This document shows positions 51,265-60,283 of a stretch of 64,000 bases of DNA, one piece after another (the first letter of the stretch is position 1; each line of letters opens with the position of its first letter). The notes beneath the pieces were generated by a model. It ran no database searches. It saw only the letters and a program-made list of their open reading frames with translations, and was not told the origin of the DNA. Source of the stretch: Dethiobacter sp. GTDB lineage: Bacteria; Bacillota; Dethiobacteria; Dethiobacterales; Dethiobacteraceae. Position numbers and translations under genes: made by a program. The stretch covers positions 1-64,000 of the forward strand of contig DYEY01000002.1 of assembly GCA_020725465.1 (NCBI GenBank), read 5' to 3'.

Positions 51265-51536
51265 ACCATCACGCCCTCGGCGTTAATTGTCACCAGGTCT
51301 GCCGACCATTTAACTGCCCATTTGCCAGCCGATACCTCACTCGCCAAAATGGTGAAGTAATTCGTCACATTCCCCAGCCCAGGCAAAAACAAAACGGTCA
51401 GCTTATCTTCGCTCACCGCTGTTACGAGGCCGTTTATGGCTTCAGTCCAGGTATGGTATTGCGCCCTGATTAGGTCGCCTTTGTGTATGCTGCTGGCATC
51501 AAACACTTTTTCGATGTTGTCTATGATTAACGGCAT
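51261..51536 (-). CDS. Small neck-region protein
   Basis: 91 residues, strand-rich (NGLVTAVSEDKLTVLFLPGLGNVTNYFTI). Overlaps the next start by 4 nt. Position between the gp10-like and tail-terminator genes suggests a head-tail connector accessory. Not recognised by motif. Confidence 0.6.
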   Translation of the reverse strand: MPLIIDNIEKVFDASSIHKGDLIRAQYHTWTEAINGLVTAVSEDKLTVLFLPGLGNVTNYFTILASEVSAGKWAVKWSADLVTINAEGVMV

Positions 51537-51552
51537 GGCTTCCCTCCTTCCG

Positions 51553-52041
51553 TTATTTGTTCAGGTACGGCTCGCTGTAAATGGCTTTAATCTTTGGCTT
51601 TGCCGCCTCGATGATTGGTTCCTCGATAGGACGCGGCTTGATTGTCAGGTGGTATTTTTTTGTTTTCACCGTCCCATCCTTCTTTTTTGAGGTCTTTTCC
51701 ACTTCCCCGTCGAACCCTTCATCAAGAATCGGCGCATATTTCACGTCGGTTGTAATTGCTGGCTTCACGGTCAGGTTTTTACCTACCTCTTCCGATGCCG
51801 TTCTCTCTCTCCAGCTTAAGCGTAGATTACCGCTGCGCACCGCTGGCGGTTCTCCCGGCGCCGATGCTGTATATTTGCCGCTTGAGAATGGCCGCCTATA
51901 AGTGCGCCCGGAGCGCTGCCCCCGCAGAACATTAAGCGCTGAATTTCGGAGCTCGTTGGCGGCCCTGAAGGCCCTCGATTTCGCCTCGTATGTCACTTGC
52001 TCGACCAGCTTCTCAATTTCTGGCTTAATGTTCATTGCCAT
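51553..52041 (-). CDS. HK97 gp10-like head-tail/minor tail protein
   Basis: 162 residues from ATG 52041 after GGAGGAACGGTACG; a longer frame overlapping the adaptor gene is rejected. Features EKLVEQVTYEAKSRAFRAANELRN, SAPGEPPAVRSGNLRLS and APILDEGFDG are typical of gp10-like tail-completion proteins. Confidence 0.82.
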   Translation of the reverse strand: MAMNIKPEIEKLVEQVTYEAKSRAFRAANELRNSALNVLRGQRSGRTYRRPFSSGKYTASAPGEPPAVRSGNLRLSWRERTASEEVGKNLTVKPAITTDVKYAPILDEGFDGEVEKTSKKKDGTVKTKKYHLTIKPRPIEEPIIEAAKPKIKAIYSEPYLNK

Positions 52042-52369
52042 CGTACCGTTCCTCCACATAATAAATCGTCCACAAGCCGAGAGCTCCCGGCTCATCCACT
52101 CCCTGAATGAAGAATATCCTATCTCCAAGAATTAACCGGTCTTCTGCCTCAGCCTGCGGACGTCCTTTCTGGGTAATGGTATGGCTTATCGGGTGCTGCA
52201 ACTGTCGCCACCGCTCCTTCTCCTGCGGTTTGGCCTCCGCCAGAACCGCTTTGATGCGCTCCCCGGTTGTGCCGTCGTACTCACTTCGAGCTCTGCCGCG
52301 CGTGCTCAGAGACGCCCCTTTTTTCTCGACGAAAAAGTCTTTAAAGAGGTTACCTGGTCTAAGGTACAT
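52025..52369 (-). CDS. Head-tail adaptor protein
   Basis: 114 residues, beta-barrel head-tail joining type (YLRPGNLFKDFFVEKKGASLSTRGRAR ... ITQKGRPQAEAEDRL). The family seals the capsid-connector to the tail. Overlaps the following gp10-like gene by 17 nt. Confidence 0.78.
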   Translation of the reverse strand: MYLRPGNLFKDFFVEKKGASLSTRGRARSEYDGTTGERIKAVLAEAKPQEKERWRQLQHPISHTITQKGRPQAEAEDRLILGDRIFFIQGVDEPGALGLWTIYYVEERYDGNEH

Positions 52370-52370
52370 C

Positions 52371-52790
52371 TTAGCCGCCTCCTTCCTTGCGGTCAGCCGC
52401 TGGATTATCCATCATCCCGGCGTAGAAGTAAGGGCTGCCGCCAATTGCCGCAGGATTGGCGCTCGGCGCGGCGAAGTTGCCAACGCTTGCCTTGAGTTCC
52501 TCGTACATTGCTCTCCATGCCTCTGCGCGCCCCTGTAGCCCCAAGGAAAGCGGCCCGACGTCGGTATCCACTTCATAAGAAAAGCGCCGGCACAAGCTCT
52601 CTACCAGCGCCAGCTTGGCTTTCTTCCATCGGCTGGGATAAAGCGCAAGCACGGCGTTGATTTCCTCGTCTGTGAGAGCGGCGGTTTCCGCGCCTCCTTC
52701 GACCATCGTGTCTCCAAGCTCGAACCGCATCCTGTCCTTGCCCTTTTCGCTGATTTTGCTTGGGTCATATGTGTAGGTCTTTTCGGCCAT
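52371..52790 (-). CDS. Head-tail connector protein (YqbG-like)
   Basis: 139 residues; helical with LTDEEINAVLALYPSRWKKAKLALVESLCRRFSYEVDTDVGPLSLGLQGRAEAWRAMYEEL, the usual connector pattern (deep helical, follows the capsid genes). Shares one base with the previous gene's stop. Confidence 0.75.
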   Translation of the reverse strand: MAEKTYTYDPSKISEKGKDRMRFELGDTMVEGGAETAALTDEEINAVLALYPSRWKKAKLALVESLCRRFSYEVDTDVGPLSLGLQGRAEAWRAMYEELKASVGNFAAPSANPAAIGGSPYFYAGMMDNPAADRKEGGG

Positions 52791-53239
52791 TACGCATCAC
52801 CCTGGCTTTCGTCCTCCGTGCCGCCCTTCATTGCCTCTACCTTTTCCCTGATTGCCGTCTTGACGGTTTTTCTCGTGTCCAGTACGTCAATCAAAATAAG
52901 GGTTTCCTCCTTATCAATCGCCCCCACAGTCTTCGCGGCTTCCTCCGCGCTGAGCTGCATGGTGGTGATTGCCGCCACAATGTCCTCCGGCGCCATATTA
53001 AGCTCCAGTACGCCGTCTTTTGTTGTAATTGGCACAATAATGTTTTGCGGTGCCGGCGGCTCGTTTTGGGTGCCTGCAGGCGTTTCTGTGGCGGTTTCTA
53101 CGGTAGCGTGGGAAATATATCCCTGTTTGATTAAGGCTCGCTCGCGGCTCGGCAGAACGGCTTCAAAAGGAATAGCGTCGCCTTTGTTGTAGGCGACGCC
53201 TCCCAATGTACACGCTTTCGTGCAAATATAACCGTTCAT
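52790..53239 (-). CDS. Phage head-region hypothetical protein
   Basis: 149 residues. N-terminal small domain MNGYICTKACTLGGVAYNKGD with two Cys (KGDAIPFEAVLPSRERALIKQGYI), a Pro/Thr-rich linker, and a helical C-terminus (DIVAAITTMQLSAEEAAKTVGAI). Located between capsid and connector genes; perhaps a head-completion or decoration protein. Confidence 0.6.
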   Translation of the reverse strand: MNGYICTKACTLGGVAYNKGDAIPFEAVLPSRERALIKQGYISHATVETATETPAGTQNEPPAPQNIIVPITTKDGVLELNMAPEDIVAAITTMQLSAEEAAKTVGAIDKEETLILIDVLDTRKTVKTAIREKVEAMKGGTEDESQGDA

Positions 53240-53251
53240 CCCCGTTCCTCC

Positions 53252-54277
53252 TTATACGCATTCCTTGAAGAAGATTGCGAGGTCGTCAGCGGTCTTTTTC
53301 ATGTCGGTGCTCATTAAGCCCTCGACAAATTCGGCATGGGTGCCTTTTTCGCCCTCGAACTGGTCAAGCGCGACGTACTGACCGTTGCCCAGCATATCCC
53401 AGGTGAAAATATACCCGGCGCTCGGCTCGTCAATGGCCGGGGTATTGGTCGCATAGCAGAGCAGGGCGCTGTTAGTGTCGCAGATAAACTGCATATCTTC
53501 CTGCCCAATGCCGCCTGCATTATAGGTACTCTCCAGAACCTTGATTTGTTCAATCTGGAGGATTGCCGCCAGAGCAGCCACAGTTACGACGGCGGGATTT
53601 GCCGTGGAACCGGTATACTTCACACGCTCGATGATGTCGGGGTGATTTTTCAGCGCAATGAAGGCATTCGCACCAAGAGCCAGCCTGTTGGGCTTGCGGC
53701 GTCCCTGCTGCTTGATTTCTTTCATGCGCTCATCGAAGAAGTTCACGGGGTCAAAGTTGGCGTCGCTGAATTTCAGGAATTGCTTTCCTGCAGGATTAGC
53801 TGCCACTCCTGTCCATTCGTTAGCCCACACGCCCGCTTTGAAGAATTTTTGAGCAAATATAATGTCGAGGTGAAGTTTTAACTGCTCGGTAACAAACCGC
53901 ACCTTTGCACGCCTGGGGTCTGCCACTCCGGGAGCGCGATTGCGCTGGTAGTTCAAGGCTTCGATTGAATCAATACCGACGATAACCTGGTCTACCTCGC
54001 ACTTATAGGTATTGTCGGTCTGCCCCATCAGCGCAGGAGGAACCTTTCCGAACGCAGGCTTGCGGCTCACGTTGTCACGGGCCAGGTCTGCCTTGCTGAA
54101 TGTGTAGTAATAGCTGGAGCTCAAGCCTACGGGGCAAATCGGGAAAATGGCCGGCGCCACAAAGTCGCTTTCCTCCGCAAAATAGGCCATGCTCATATTG
54201 GTCAGGTAGTTATTAGGTCTCCAGCCCTTTGCAATTTCTACCTGGAGGTTGGAAACACTTGTTCCTTTACCACTCAT
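53252..54277 (-). CDS. Major capsid protein
   Basis: 341-residue capsid protein of the HK97-fold type found in PBSX-like and related phages. AYFAEESDFVAPAIFPICPVGLSS, KADLARDNVSRKPAFGKVPP, and a late IFTWDMLGNGQYVALDQF match major capsid proteins of the E-type/XkdG group. Directly downstream of the decoration protein and scaffold genes. Confidence 0.88.
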   Translation of the reverse strand: MSGKGTSVSNLQVEIAKGWRPNNYLTNMSMAYFAEESDFVAPAIFPICPVGLSSSYYYTFSKADLARDNVSRKPAFGKVPPALMGQTDNTYKCEVDQVIVGIDSIEALNYQRNRAPGVADPRRAKVRFVTEQLKLHLDIIFAQKFFKAGVWANEWTGVAANPAGKQFLKFSDANFDPVNFFDERMKEIKQQGRRKPNRLALGANAFIALKNHPDIIERVKYTGSTANPAVVTVAALAAILQIEQIKVLESTYNAGGIGQEDMQFICDTNSALLCYATNTPAIDEPSAGYIFTWDMLGNGQYVALDQFEGEKGTHAEFVEGLMSTDMKKTADDLAIFFKECV

Positions 54278-54302
54278 TGTCTGTTATCTCCTTTCGTTTA
54301 GA

Positions 54303-54695
54303 TTAAGCAGGCTTGTAGCCAGCCTTGACGATCTGAACTTTGATGATTTGGTCGGCTGCGGTGGCTTTTTCAAGCGCTATTGCCGTGATGAAATTTCCGA
54401 CCGCTGCCGTTATGGCCTTGCCGTTGGCATCGGGGGTGAGTTCGTCCCCAAAAGCTACGGCTGCGCCAACCTTCCAGAGGCCAATATCCTTGACCTGGAC
54501 GGTTACGTCTTCACCGGCGGCCACAGCATCAGGCGTGGTCGGCAGCAAGAGGCCAAGGGCATTATTGCCGGCTCCTGCCAGCACAATGCCGCCGTTCGCA
54601 TCGAACTTTGCGGCGAGAAAAGCTCCGCCATTAATGGCAGCGGTCGCTTTACCGACAATGGTCGGGGTGTCGTTGATTCCTGTGCTTAAATACAT
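54303..54695 (-). CDS. Capsid decoration/cement protein
   Basis: 130-residue Ala/Gly-rich strand protein (GKATAAINGGAFLAAKFDANGGIVLAGAGNNALG, VKDIGLWKVGAAVAFGDELTPDANGKA) of the DUF2190-like head decoration type. Between scaffold and major capsid genes. Confidence 0.78.
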   Translation of the reverse strand: MYLSTGINDTPTIVGKATAAINGGAFLAAKFDANGGIVLAGAGNNALGLLLPTTPDAVAAGEDVTVQVKDIGLWKVGAAVAFGDELTPDANGKAITAAVGNFITAIALEKATAADQIIKVQIVKAGYKPA

Positions 54696-54707
54696 TGTCG
54701 CTCCTCC

Positions 54708-55937
54708 TTATCTCTTATTCTCGTACTCATGTACGAGTTCAGGGTGCTGTTCGCACGCCTTGTCGATTGCCTGTGCCCTGGTGAGAGTCGGCATTGACTT
54801 CATGATTTCATCGGCATGCTTCTCAATGGCGGCCCATGCATCAGTTGCTCCGTTGCCTTTTTTGCCAATTTCGGAGAAAAGGCCGGACTTTTCAACCGCC
54901 GCCACACTGGCATCCAGAATGGTAATCATCTGGTTGTAGGCTTCGCCGCCTGCGGCCTTGAGGCTTTTAAACAAAGGCACGAGTTCCTCCGGCTTCTTGC
55001 CGATAATCTCGTACTTCTTTGCGACCTCGGTCAGTTCGCGGTCTTCCAGCGCGTTCGCTGTCTTGCGAAGGCTTTCAAGTTCTGCACGGATTGCAGGGTG
55101 CAGTCCCTTGTAAATGTCCTCGCCTTCTCCGGCGGGTTGCTGTCCGGCTGCCGATGCTGCCGGGTTACCTGCGCCCTTATTCACGTCTGAAGGTGCAGGG
55201 TCATTTGCGGGTTCGTCCTGAATGCCTGCCTTCTTCTCGATTGCTTCGAGGGTGGCGAGCTCTTCAGGGGTCAGCTTGCTCTTATCAATTTTCATGTCTT
55301 CGCTAGCTCCTTTCGTTGTTTTAGGTTTTTTGGGCTTGCAGCCCTCATCGACGGGTTCGTCTGCTTTGGCTATGATGGCGTCCAGCTTCGCTTTCGCGGT
55401 CTTTATGTCTTCCAGTCTTGCAGGGGTAATGGGTCGCTCCGCCTTATTGATTTTGTTAGCGATTTTCCCCTGCGCCCAGGTCGGGATTAATGCCTTAACG
55501 GCTTCGCCGAACTCATTCAGGCTCTGTTCCATGAGGCCCGGTTTGTCTTCCTCTGCCACCTCATCGTCGCAAATAATAGAGCAAAGGCTCTCTTCGAGCG
55601 CATAGCACACGTCCCAGATTTCACTGGTTACCCGCCTGCGCTTTTGCTCGTCCATCTTCTCGTCGAATGTGGCAGCTTCATAGCCTTTGGCTATTTCCTC
55701 AATGGCCTGGCCTATCTGTTCGTCTCCCAATCCCAGGGCTTTAGCAATCGCCGTGAAAAACTTCTTGATGACGCCCTCGGTCTTATCACCTCCCTTCGCG
55801 GCAGGTGAGGATTCGGCGGGCTTCGCTGCTGGCGCTCCCTCTTTATTCTTAAAAAGCAGGATGTTTGCTTCTGGGTTAGCTCCAGCATCCACAAAGTCCA
55901 CCTTCGTGATTTTCAGGTCTTTCAGCTTGGATGGCAT
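54708..55937 (-). CDS. XkdF C-terminal-like and scaffolding protein, possible nested start
   Basis: 409 residues. N-terminus LKDLKITKVDFVDAGANPEANI resembles the second half of XkdF; the rest is helical and acidic, typical of scaffold. An in-frame ATG at 55295 (residue 215, MKIDKSKLTPEEL) follows AAAGGAGC by about 10 nt and starts a coiled, scaffold-like segment. A nested scaffold product, as in lambda C/Nu3, is plausible. Confidence 0.75.
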   Translation of the reverse strand: MPSKLKDLKITKVDFVDAGANPEANILLFKNKEGAPAAKPAESSPAAKGGDKTEGVIKKFFTAIAKALGLGDEQIGQAIEEIAKGYEAATFDEKMDEQKRRRVTSEIWDVCYALEESLCSIICDDEVAEEDKPGLMEQSLNEFGEAVKALIPTWAQGKIANKINKAERPITPARLEDIKTAKAKLDAIIAKADEPVDEGCKPKKPKTTKGASEDMKIDKSKLTPEELATLEAIEKKAGIQDEPANDPAPSDVNKGAGNPAASAAGQQPAGEGEDIYKGLHPAIRAELESLRKTANALEDRELTEVAKKYEIIGKKPEELVPLFKSLKAAGGEAYNQMITILDASVAAVEKSGLFSEIGKKGNGATDAWAAIEKHADEIMKSMPTLTRAQAIDKACEQHPELVHEYENKR

Positions 55938-56021
55938 GCTGCGTCATTCCTCCTTTCTGTTTTGATGTATAAAACAGAAAAGCGCCGATTACTCGACGCC
56001 TCCTGGTTTACCCATATGCGC

Positions 56022-56495
56022 TTATTCCTCTGGGACTTCCTCCCTGATAGCTTCCCCCTCGATGCTGAACATCGAATAGGTACCGTCCTTAACCTTGTCC
56101 CAAACATCAGGGTCTGTCACTTTGAAGCCTATCCACCAGCCTTCCGGCAGCGTTCCATCTGGAATGCCGAGGGCCGTCATCTTCTGTTTAGTAAAGACCA
56201 TGCTCTCGATGAGGACGGCGCAGCCGCCGCGTTCATGCATCTCGCCGCCTTCGCGGTAGAGCTCCACGAAACTGTAAGCTGCCTGTTCCAGCTCCTCCGG
56301 GTCTATCATGTCGTCATGGTAGTCTTCTATTTGCTTTCCGCCGGCAGTTACCGCCACATTGGCCCATCCAAACGCCAGCATCTTATCATCGTCTGACTTC
56401 TGGATTTTAAAGCGGCCTTTCAGTACGCCAGAGGTCTGCTGCTTCTGTTCGGGTTGCCTTGCCGGGAGCCCGACCAGGTCGCTGAACCTGACCAT
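56022..56495 (-). CDS. XkdF-like putative prohead serine protease
   Basis: 157 residues from ATG 56495, after AGGAGGTTGATACC. Family blocks: FGWANVAVTAGGKQIEDYHDDMIDPEELE, YREGGEMHERG, GIPDGTLPEGWWIGFKVTDPDVWDKVKDGTYSMFSIEGEA. It is the protease half of XkdF on its own, with the remainder encoded by the next gene. Expected to cleave scaffold during prohead maturation. Confidence 0.87.
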   Translation of the reverse strand: MVRFSDLVGLPARQPEQKQQTSGVLKGRFKIQKSDDDKMLAFGWANVAVTAGGKQIEDYHDDMIDPEELEQAAYSFVELYREGGEMHERGGCAVLIESMVFTKQKMTALGIPDGTLPEGWWIGFKVTDPDVWDKVKDGTYSMFSIEGEAIREEVPEE

Positions 56496-56543
56496 GGTAT
56501 CAACCTCCTTTGCAAAGTAAAAAGCGGTGCTCATGCACCGCCC

Positions 56544-56879
56544 TTAAATCTTGAACTCCCTCCGGTACCACTCGTGGAGGTCGTCCGTCGTTTTTATTTT
56601 GGTCGCCAGCGCTTCTCCGCCCTCGACCAGCTTGTAATGCTTGCGCTTGAACTCCTCAATCGTCAATACCTTGAAGCGCCACTCTCCGGGTATCGCTCCG
56701 GCGGACGTGAATGTGAAGCCATCCTCAGTTTCCGCTGTCACTTTGCCCTCGATTTCATGGCCTCTGTTGGTATCAAAAAATCGGAGGTTCCCATTGTGCA
56801 TATGAACGTCCAGCGCCATGCCTGTGAATTCCTTCTCGTCAGGCAATCTAAAAACGTACACAGCCCGTCTGTTTATCAT
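56544..56879 (-). CDS. Hypothetical phage protein
   Basis: 111 residues, strand-rich N-terminal half (YVFRLPDEKEFTGMALDVHMHNGNLRFFDTNRGHEIEGKV) and helical C-terminal half. Overlaps the giant upstream gene's stop by 4 nt (ATGA), so it is coupled to it. It could be an immunity or chaperone partner for the fused effector domains; this is inference only. Confidence 0.6.
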   Translation of the reverse strand: MINRRAVYVFRLPDEKEFTGMALDVHMHNGNLRFFDTNRGHEIEGKVTAETEDGFTFTSAGAIPGEWRFKVLTIEEFKRKHYKLVEGGEALATKIKTTDDLHEWYRREFKI

Positions 56880-59800
56880 ATCGTCGTTCCCACCTTTACA
56901 AAATCCTCTATCGGTATGCCATTGACTGAGGTAATATGCGCATCTTTGAACTTCTGCAGGAGCTCGGCTCGCAGGGAGCTATCCTGACAAGATATGCCGA
57001 TAAAGCTCTCTTTTGCTATGCCCTGCCTGAACATAATCTCATTGCCGAATCGATAACTGTCGCTCATTGCCTTGATGAATTCCACCGGGGAAAGGCGACG
57101 CGCCATTGTGCTGGCTTCTGTGCTGCCGAATTCGTCGCCGGTATGCGCGTACCAGTCGGTGCGCTGCATCTCCTTCGGGTCTATTAGAATGCGGTACCGC
57201 TCGCCTCTGTAGCAATCATCAAAACGTACACGCCCTTTGGTCTTAACGCCTATCTTGGTAAATACGTTATCGCTGCCGCCGGTCTTGAAGTCGCTCACCG
57301 GGCTGGCACCTGTGCGTCTCATTCCCGCCCGGAAACGGTTGTTGTTGGAAATAAGACCTGGGCTTTGAATGATTTTGACTATGTCATCGCCGTCCGGCAC
57401 ACCAGTCCAAATGTACCGCAGTCCCGCTTTCTCATATGCCGCCTGAATGCCCTCCTCCACATAAGTGGCGTACCCGTCAAAGACTTTTATCATTTTCATT
57501 TTCCCTACTCGGCTGGGGTCAATACCTTCCTGCTTTAATATTATATCCAATTTTAGGGATAATTGCTCTGGTGTTAGTCCGTCGAGTTCCTGGATGCGGC
57601 GCGGGGCGTTCTGCCAAACAAGGCGCATCTTTTTGAAGGTGTTCTCCGCGTCAGGTGTTGGGTTGATTAGAAGGTCGTCCAGTTCCAGCCGTTTGAGCAT
57701 ATTGCGCATATTGGCGGCGTCCGCTGCCCCGTCTGTGCTTACCGGTGTCCTCACGCGGAAAAAACCGCGCCATCCGTTGTATTGCCTGCTCTGCCCATCA
57801 ATGTAAAGCTCGAAGGTAGTATGTCCATCAGTTACTGTAATGCTGCGGATAGACGTACCGAGGTCGGCCTTGGTAGTCGAAGAGAACAATTTCTTTACAT
57901 CGTCTGCCGCTTCGAAGGTGAGTTCTCCGATTTCGCCGGTCGATTTCATCTTGTCCCAGGTCTTTGACCAGGTGTTGTAACTCAATTTGCCGGATACTTC
58001 ATAAACCTCCTGGCCGCCGATATTCATTCGCCGCGCTGAGAGGTTTAAGCCTTCAAGGCTGCCTTTGTCACTGGGAACTGGAACGCCCAGCTTCTTTTCC
58101 GGGATTACCGACAAGTCACTGAACATCTTTTCTGCCGGTATTACATCTTTTGGCATGGCTGCCTTCGGCGCTTTAGCCGCTGTTTTCCTGGCCGCCTCAT
58201 TGGCCGCCAGTCTGTCACGTACTTGAGCGCTCATTTCCGGCGCCTTGGCCGGGTCGGATATGCTGGTTATCAGCTGGTTCTTGTTCATGTTGTTGTAGTA
58301 GGGGATTTGCTTTTGCTTTGCCAGCTGCTTGAGCTCCGCTGTGCTCATCTTCTTTAAGGTGGCCGGGCTATGGGTGACTGCTGAGAGTGGCTGCTGCATA
58401 TGTTCCGCTGCCTCGTCCGCCCAGATGAAGGATTGCTTTTTGCCGGTGCGTTCAGTCAGAAGGTCGCTGTAAAACTCGCGGTATGTTTCGCGTAGACTGT
58501 GCTTCCTCTCCACTATCTGGTCGAGCAGTTCCTCCGTCGCCTTGCCCTTGCCATGGAGTTGCTCTGCATAGTCCCTGAAAATTTCGCGGTACTGGCTGTC
58601 GGAAATGGCCTCCACGCGCTTGATGTAGGTCAAGGTGTCCTGCAGGTCAAGGTCGATTTCACCCTTCGCAAAGCGCCGGAAAAGCGTGTTATAAATCGGT
58701 TCCGTTTCGCCATATGTAGCGTTTGGGTGATAGGTATAGCTCATCTTCTGGGAGCCTATCTGGTTGATATACCTGAATGATTGTTCTTTGTCTAAGCCTA
58801 TCAACCGTCCCGCATCATCCATGACGAAATTGCCGCCGTGGCTATCGAAGTTTGCCAGAAGCCAGTCCGTCACATGCTCTCTTTGAAGCTGGGGCGCTGC
58901 TCCCTGCGGCAGCTGGTCTGTGGTATATTGCCAATGTTTCAGGTCGGTCGCATCGTCGATGTGGTGTATCTGCTTCTGGAAGGCTCCAAACTTCCCGCCA
59001 AGGTTGCCGGTTCCAACCGGCACCGCCGTGTCTGGGTCGACAATGCTCTGTACCTTATAACCCGCTTCCTGGACGTATGCCCTGAAAGGTTCCGGGGTGC
59101 CGCTTTTAGTCTGCGCCGGTTTGAACAGCCATTCTTGCCCGTTGGCGTCCTTGTATGAATGCATCTCTCCGGTTCCTCCCAGGCTCGCCTTTCCGTTGTA
59201 GGTCATACCCTCCGGCATCTTAACGGGCTGCGGGATTGTCGGTGTCGGCGGTTCCTCCGGCTCCGGTACCGCTATCTGGTCTTCACTGCTCCACGCCTCT
59301 ATTGTCTCATCCTCCGGCTTCACGGGATACTTCGGAGGCTCCACTTCCTCGTAGAGAACTGCGCACCGACAGCGCGGGTGAGCCGGTGGGGTTTGCTTTT
59401 GTCCGCTATACAGAGGCTGGCCCTTAAAATCGAAATCGGCATCCATCTCAATCATGACACCATCCAAGGCGCCGCAAATCGGGCACACAGCCTCATCCGC
59501 TGCGGTACTCCATGTCTTTTTTACCTTGCCGATAAGGTTTTGCTCCTGGGCCTGCTTCATGCCTTCGTGTGCACCTTTGTTGTAAGCAAACGCCATTTCT
59601 GTGGTTGCAATATTGAAGGCCCTTTGTCGGTGCTGTTTGGCTGCGTACTTCATGGCCGCTTCCTGCGCCTTTGCTGCTGCCGTAGTCTCCTTCATGCCAG
59701 GGTTGTTCTTTAGGAGACTGGCCTTAACATGGCTGTAATAGTTGGCATTGGCCTTTGCCTGGATTTTATTCAGCCCAATGGTTGGACGGATTACCCTGGA

Positions 59801-60283
59801 CAGCTCGTCAACCGTAAAAGCTCCACTGAAAGAACGGTCAAGCATGGCCGCGATTGCCTCTTGTTGCTCATCTGCAATCGCCGTTACCCATTGTGCTCCA
59901 TGCTGGTCTATCCACTTGCGCACCTCTGCGCTCATAGAGTCGAAAAAATAATCAGGGTGCTTGGCTATGAGCTCGGCATTCGCCGCTTCCATCGCCTCAA
60001 TCCATAGCGGCTTCAGCTTCTCATTGACAAAATTAGCGTAGTCATTCTGCCACGCTTGGATTGTCTTCACATCAATGTAGCCCCTTTGGATTGCCTCCAT
60101 CAGCTCCTTATAGGTTATAGCCTGCTGCTGGTCGTCCCACAGGCGCGCGAGGAAATAGACCGGTTCCGGCTCGGCTGCGTTCAGGTAACTATTGAGCTTG
60201 TCCAGTACGTTTTGGGCAGCCGCGCTCTTCTTTTTTGCTTTGTAGATGAGACGCGGCTTTGCCTTGCATATCCTGAAACTCAT
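56876..60283 (-). CDS. Giant MuF-type minor head protein fused to a kinase-like domain and unknown C-terminus
   Basis: 1135 residues, several times longer than a plain MuF/SPP1 gp7 protein. Residues about 1-330 are the head-morphogenesis domain, with the zinc motif CPICG and PAHPRCRC at its end. About 355-590 resembles a PI3/4-kinase or HipA-like fold: SLGGTGEMHSYKD nucleotide loop, NFDSHGGNF catalytic loop and LIGLDKEQS metal site. Then SAP-like helices (about 620-650; ATLKKMSTAELKQLAKQKQI), a linker, and about 400 residues I do not recognise. MuF proteins enter the capsid and can carry effectors delivered into the host. Confidence 0.85.
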   Translation of the reverse strand: MSFRICKAKPRLIYKAKKKSAAAQNVLDKLNSYLNAAEPEPVYFLARLWDDQQQAITYKELMEAIQRGYIDVKTIQAWQNDYANFVNEKLKPLWIEAMEAANAELIAKHPDYFFDSMSAEVRKWIDQHGAQWVTAIADEQQEAIAAMLDRSFSGAFTVDELSRVIRPTIGLNKIQAKANANYYSHVKASLLKNNPGMKETTAAAKAQEAAMKYAAKQHRQRAFNIATTEMAFAYNKGAHEGMKQAQEQNLIGKVKKTWSTAADEAVCPICGALDGVMIEMDADFDFKGQPLYSGQKQTPPAHPRCRCAVLYEEVEPPKYPVKPEDETIEAWSSEDQIAVPEPEEPPTPTIPQPVKMPEGMTYNGKASLGGTGEMHSYKDANGQEWLFKPAQTKSGTPEPFRAYVQEAGYKVQSIVDPDTAVPVGTGNLGGKFGAFQKQIHHIDDATDLKHWQYTTDQLPQGAAPQLQREHVTDWLLANFDSHGGNFVMDDAGRLIGLDKEQSFRYINQIGSQKMSYTYHPNATYGETEPIYNTLFRRFAKGEIDLDLQDTLTYIKRVEAISDSQYREIFRDYAEQLHGKGKATEELLDQIVERKHSLRETYREFYSDLLTERTGKKQSFIWADEAAEHMQQPLSAVTHSPATLKKMSTAELKQLAKQKQIPYYNNMNKNQLITSISDPAKAPEMSAQVRDRLAANEAARKTAAKAPKAAMPKDVIPAEKMFSDLSVIPEKKLGVPVPSDKGSLEGLNLSARRMNIGGQEVYEVSGKLSYNTWSKTWDKMKSTGEIGELTFEAADDVKKLFSSTTKADLGTSIRSITVTDGHTTFELYIDGQSRQYNGWRGFFRVRTPVSTDGAADAANMRNMLKRLELDDLLINPTPDAENTFKKMRLVWQNAPRRIQELDGLTPEQLSLKLDIILKQEGIDPSRVGKMKMIKVFDGYATYVEEGIQAAYEKAGLRYIWTGVPDGDDIVKIIQSPGLISNNNRFRAGMRRTGASPVSDFKTGGSDNVFTKIGVKTKGRVRFDDCYRGERYRILIDPKEMQRTDWYAHTGDEFGSTEASTMARRLSPVEFIKAMSDSYRFGNEIMFRQGIAKESFIGISCQDSSLRAELLQKFKDAHITSVNGIPIEDFVKVGTTI

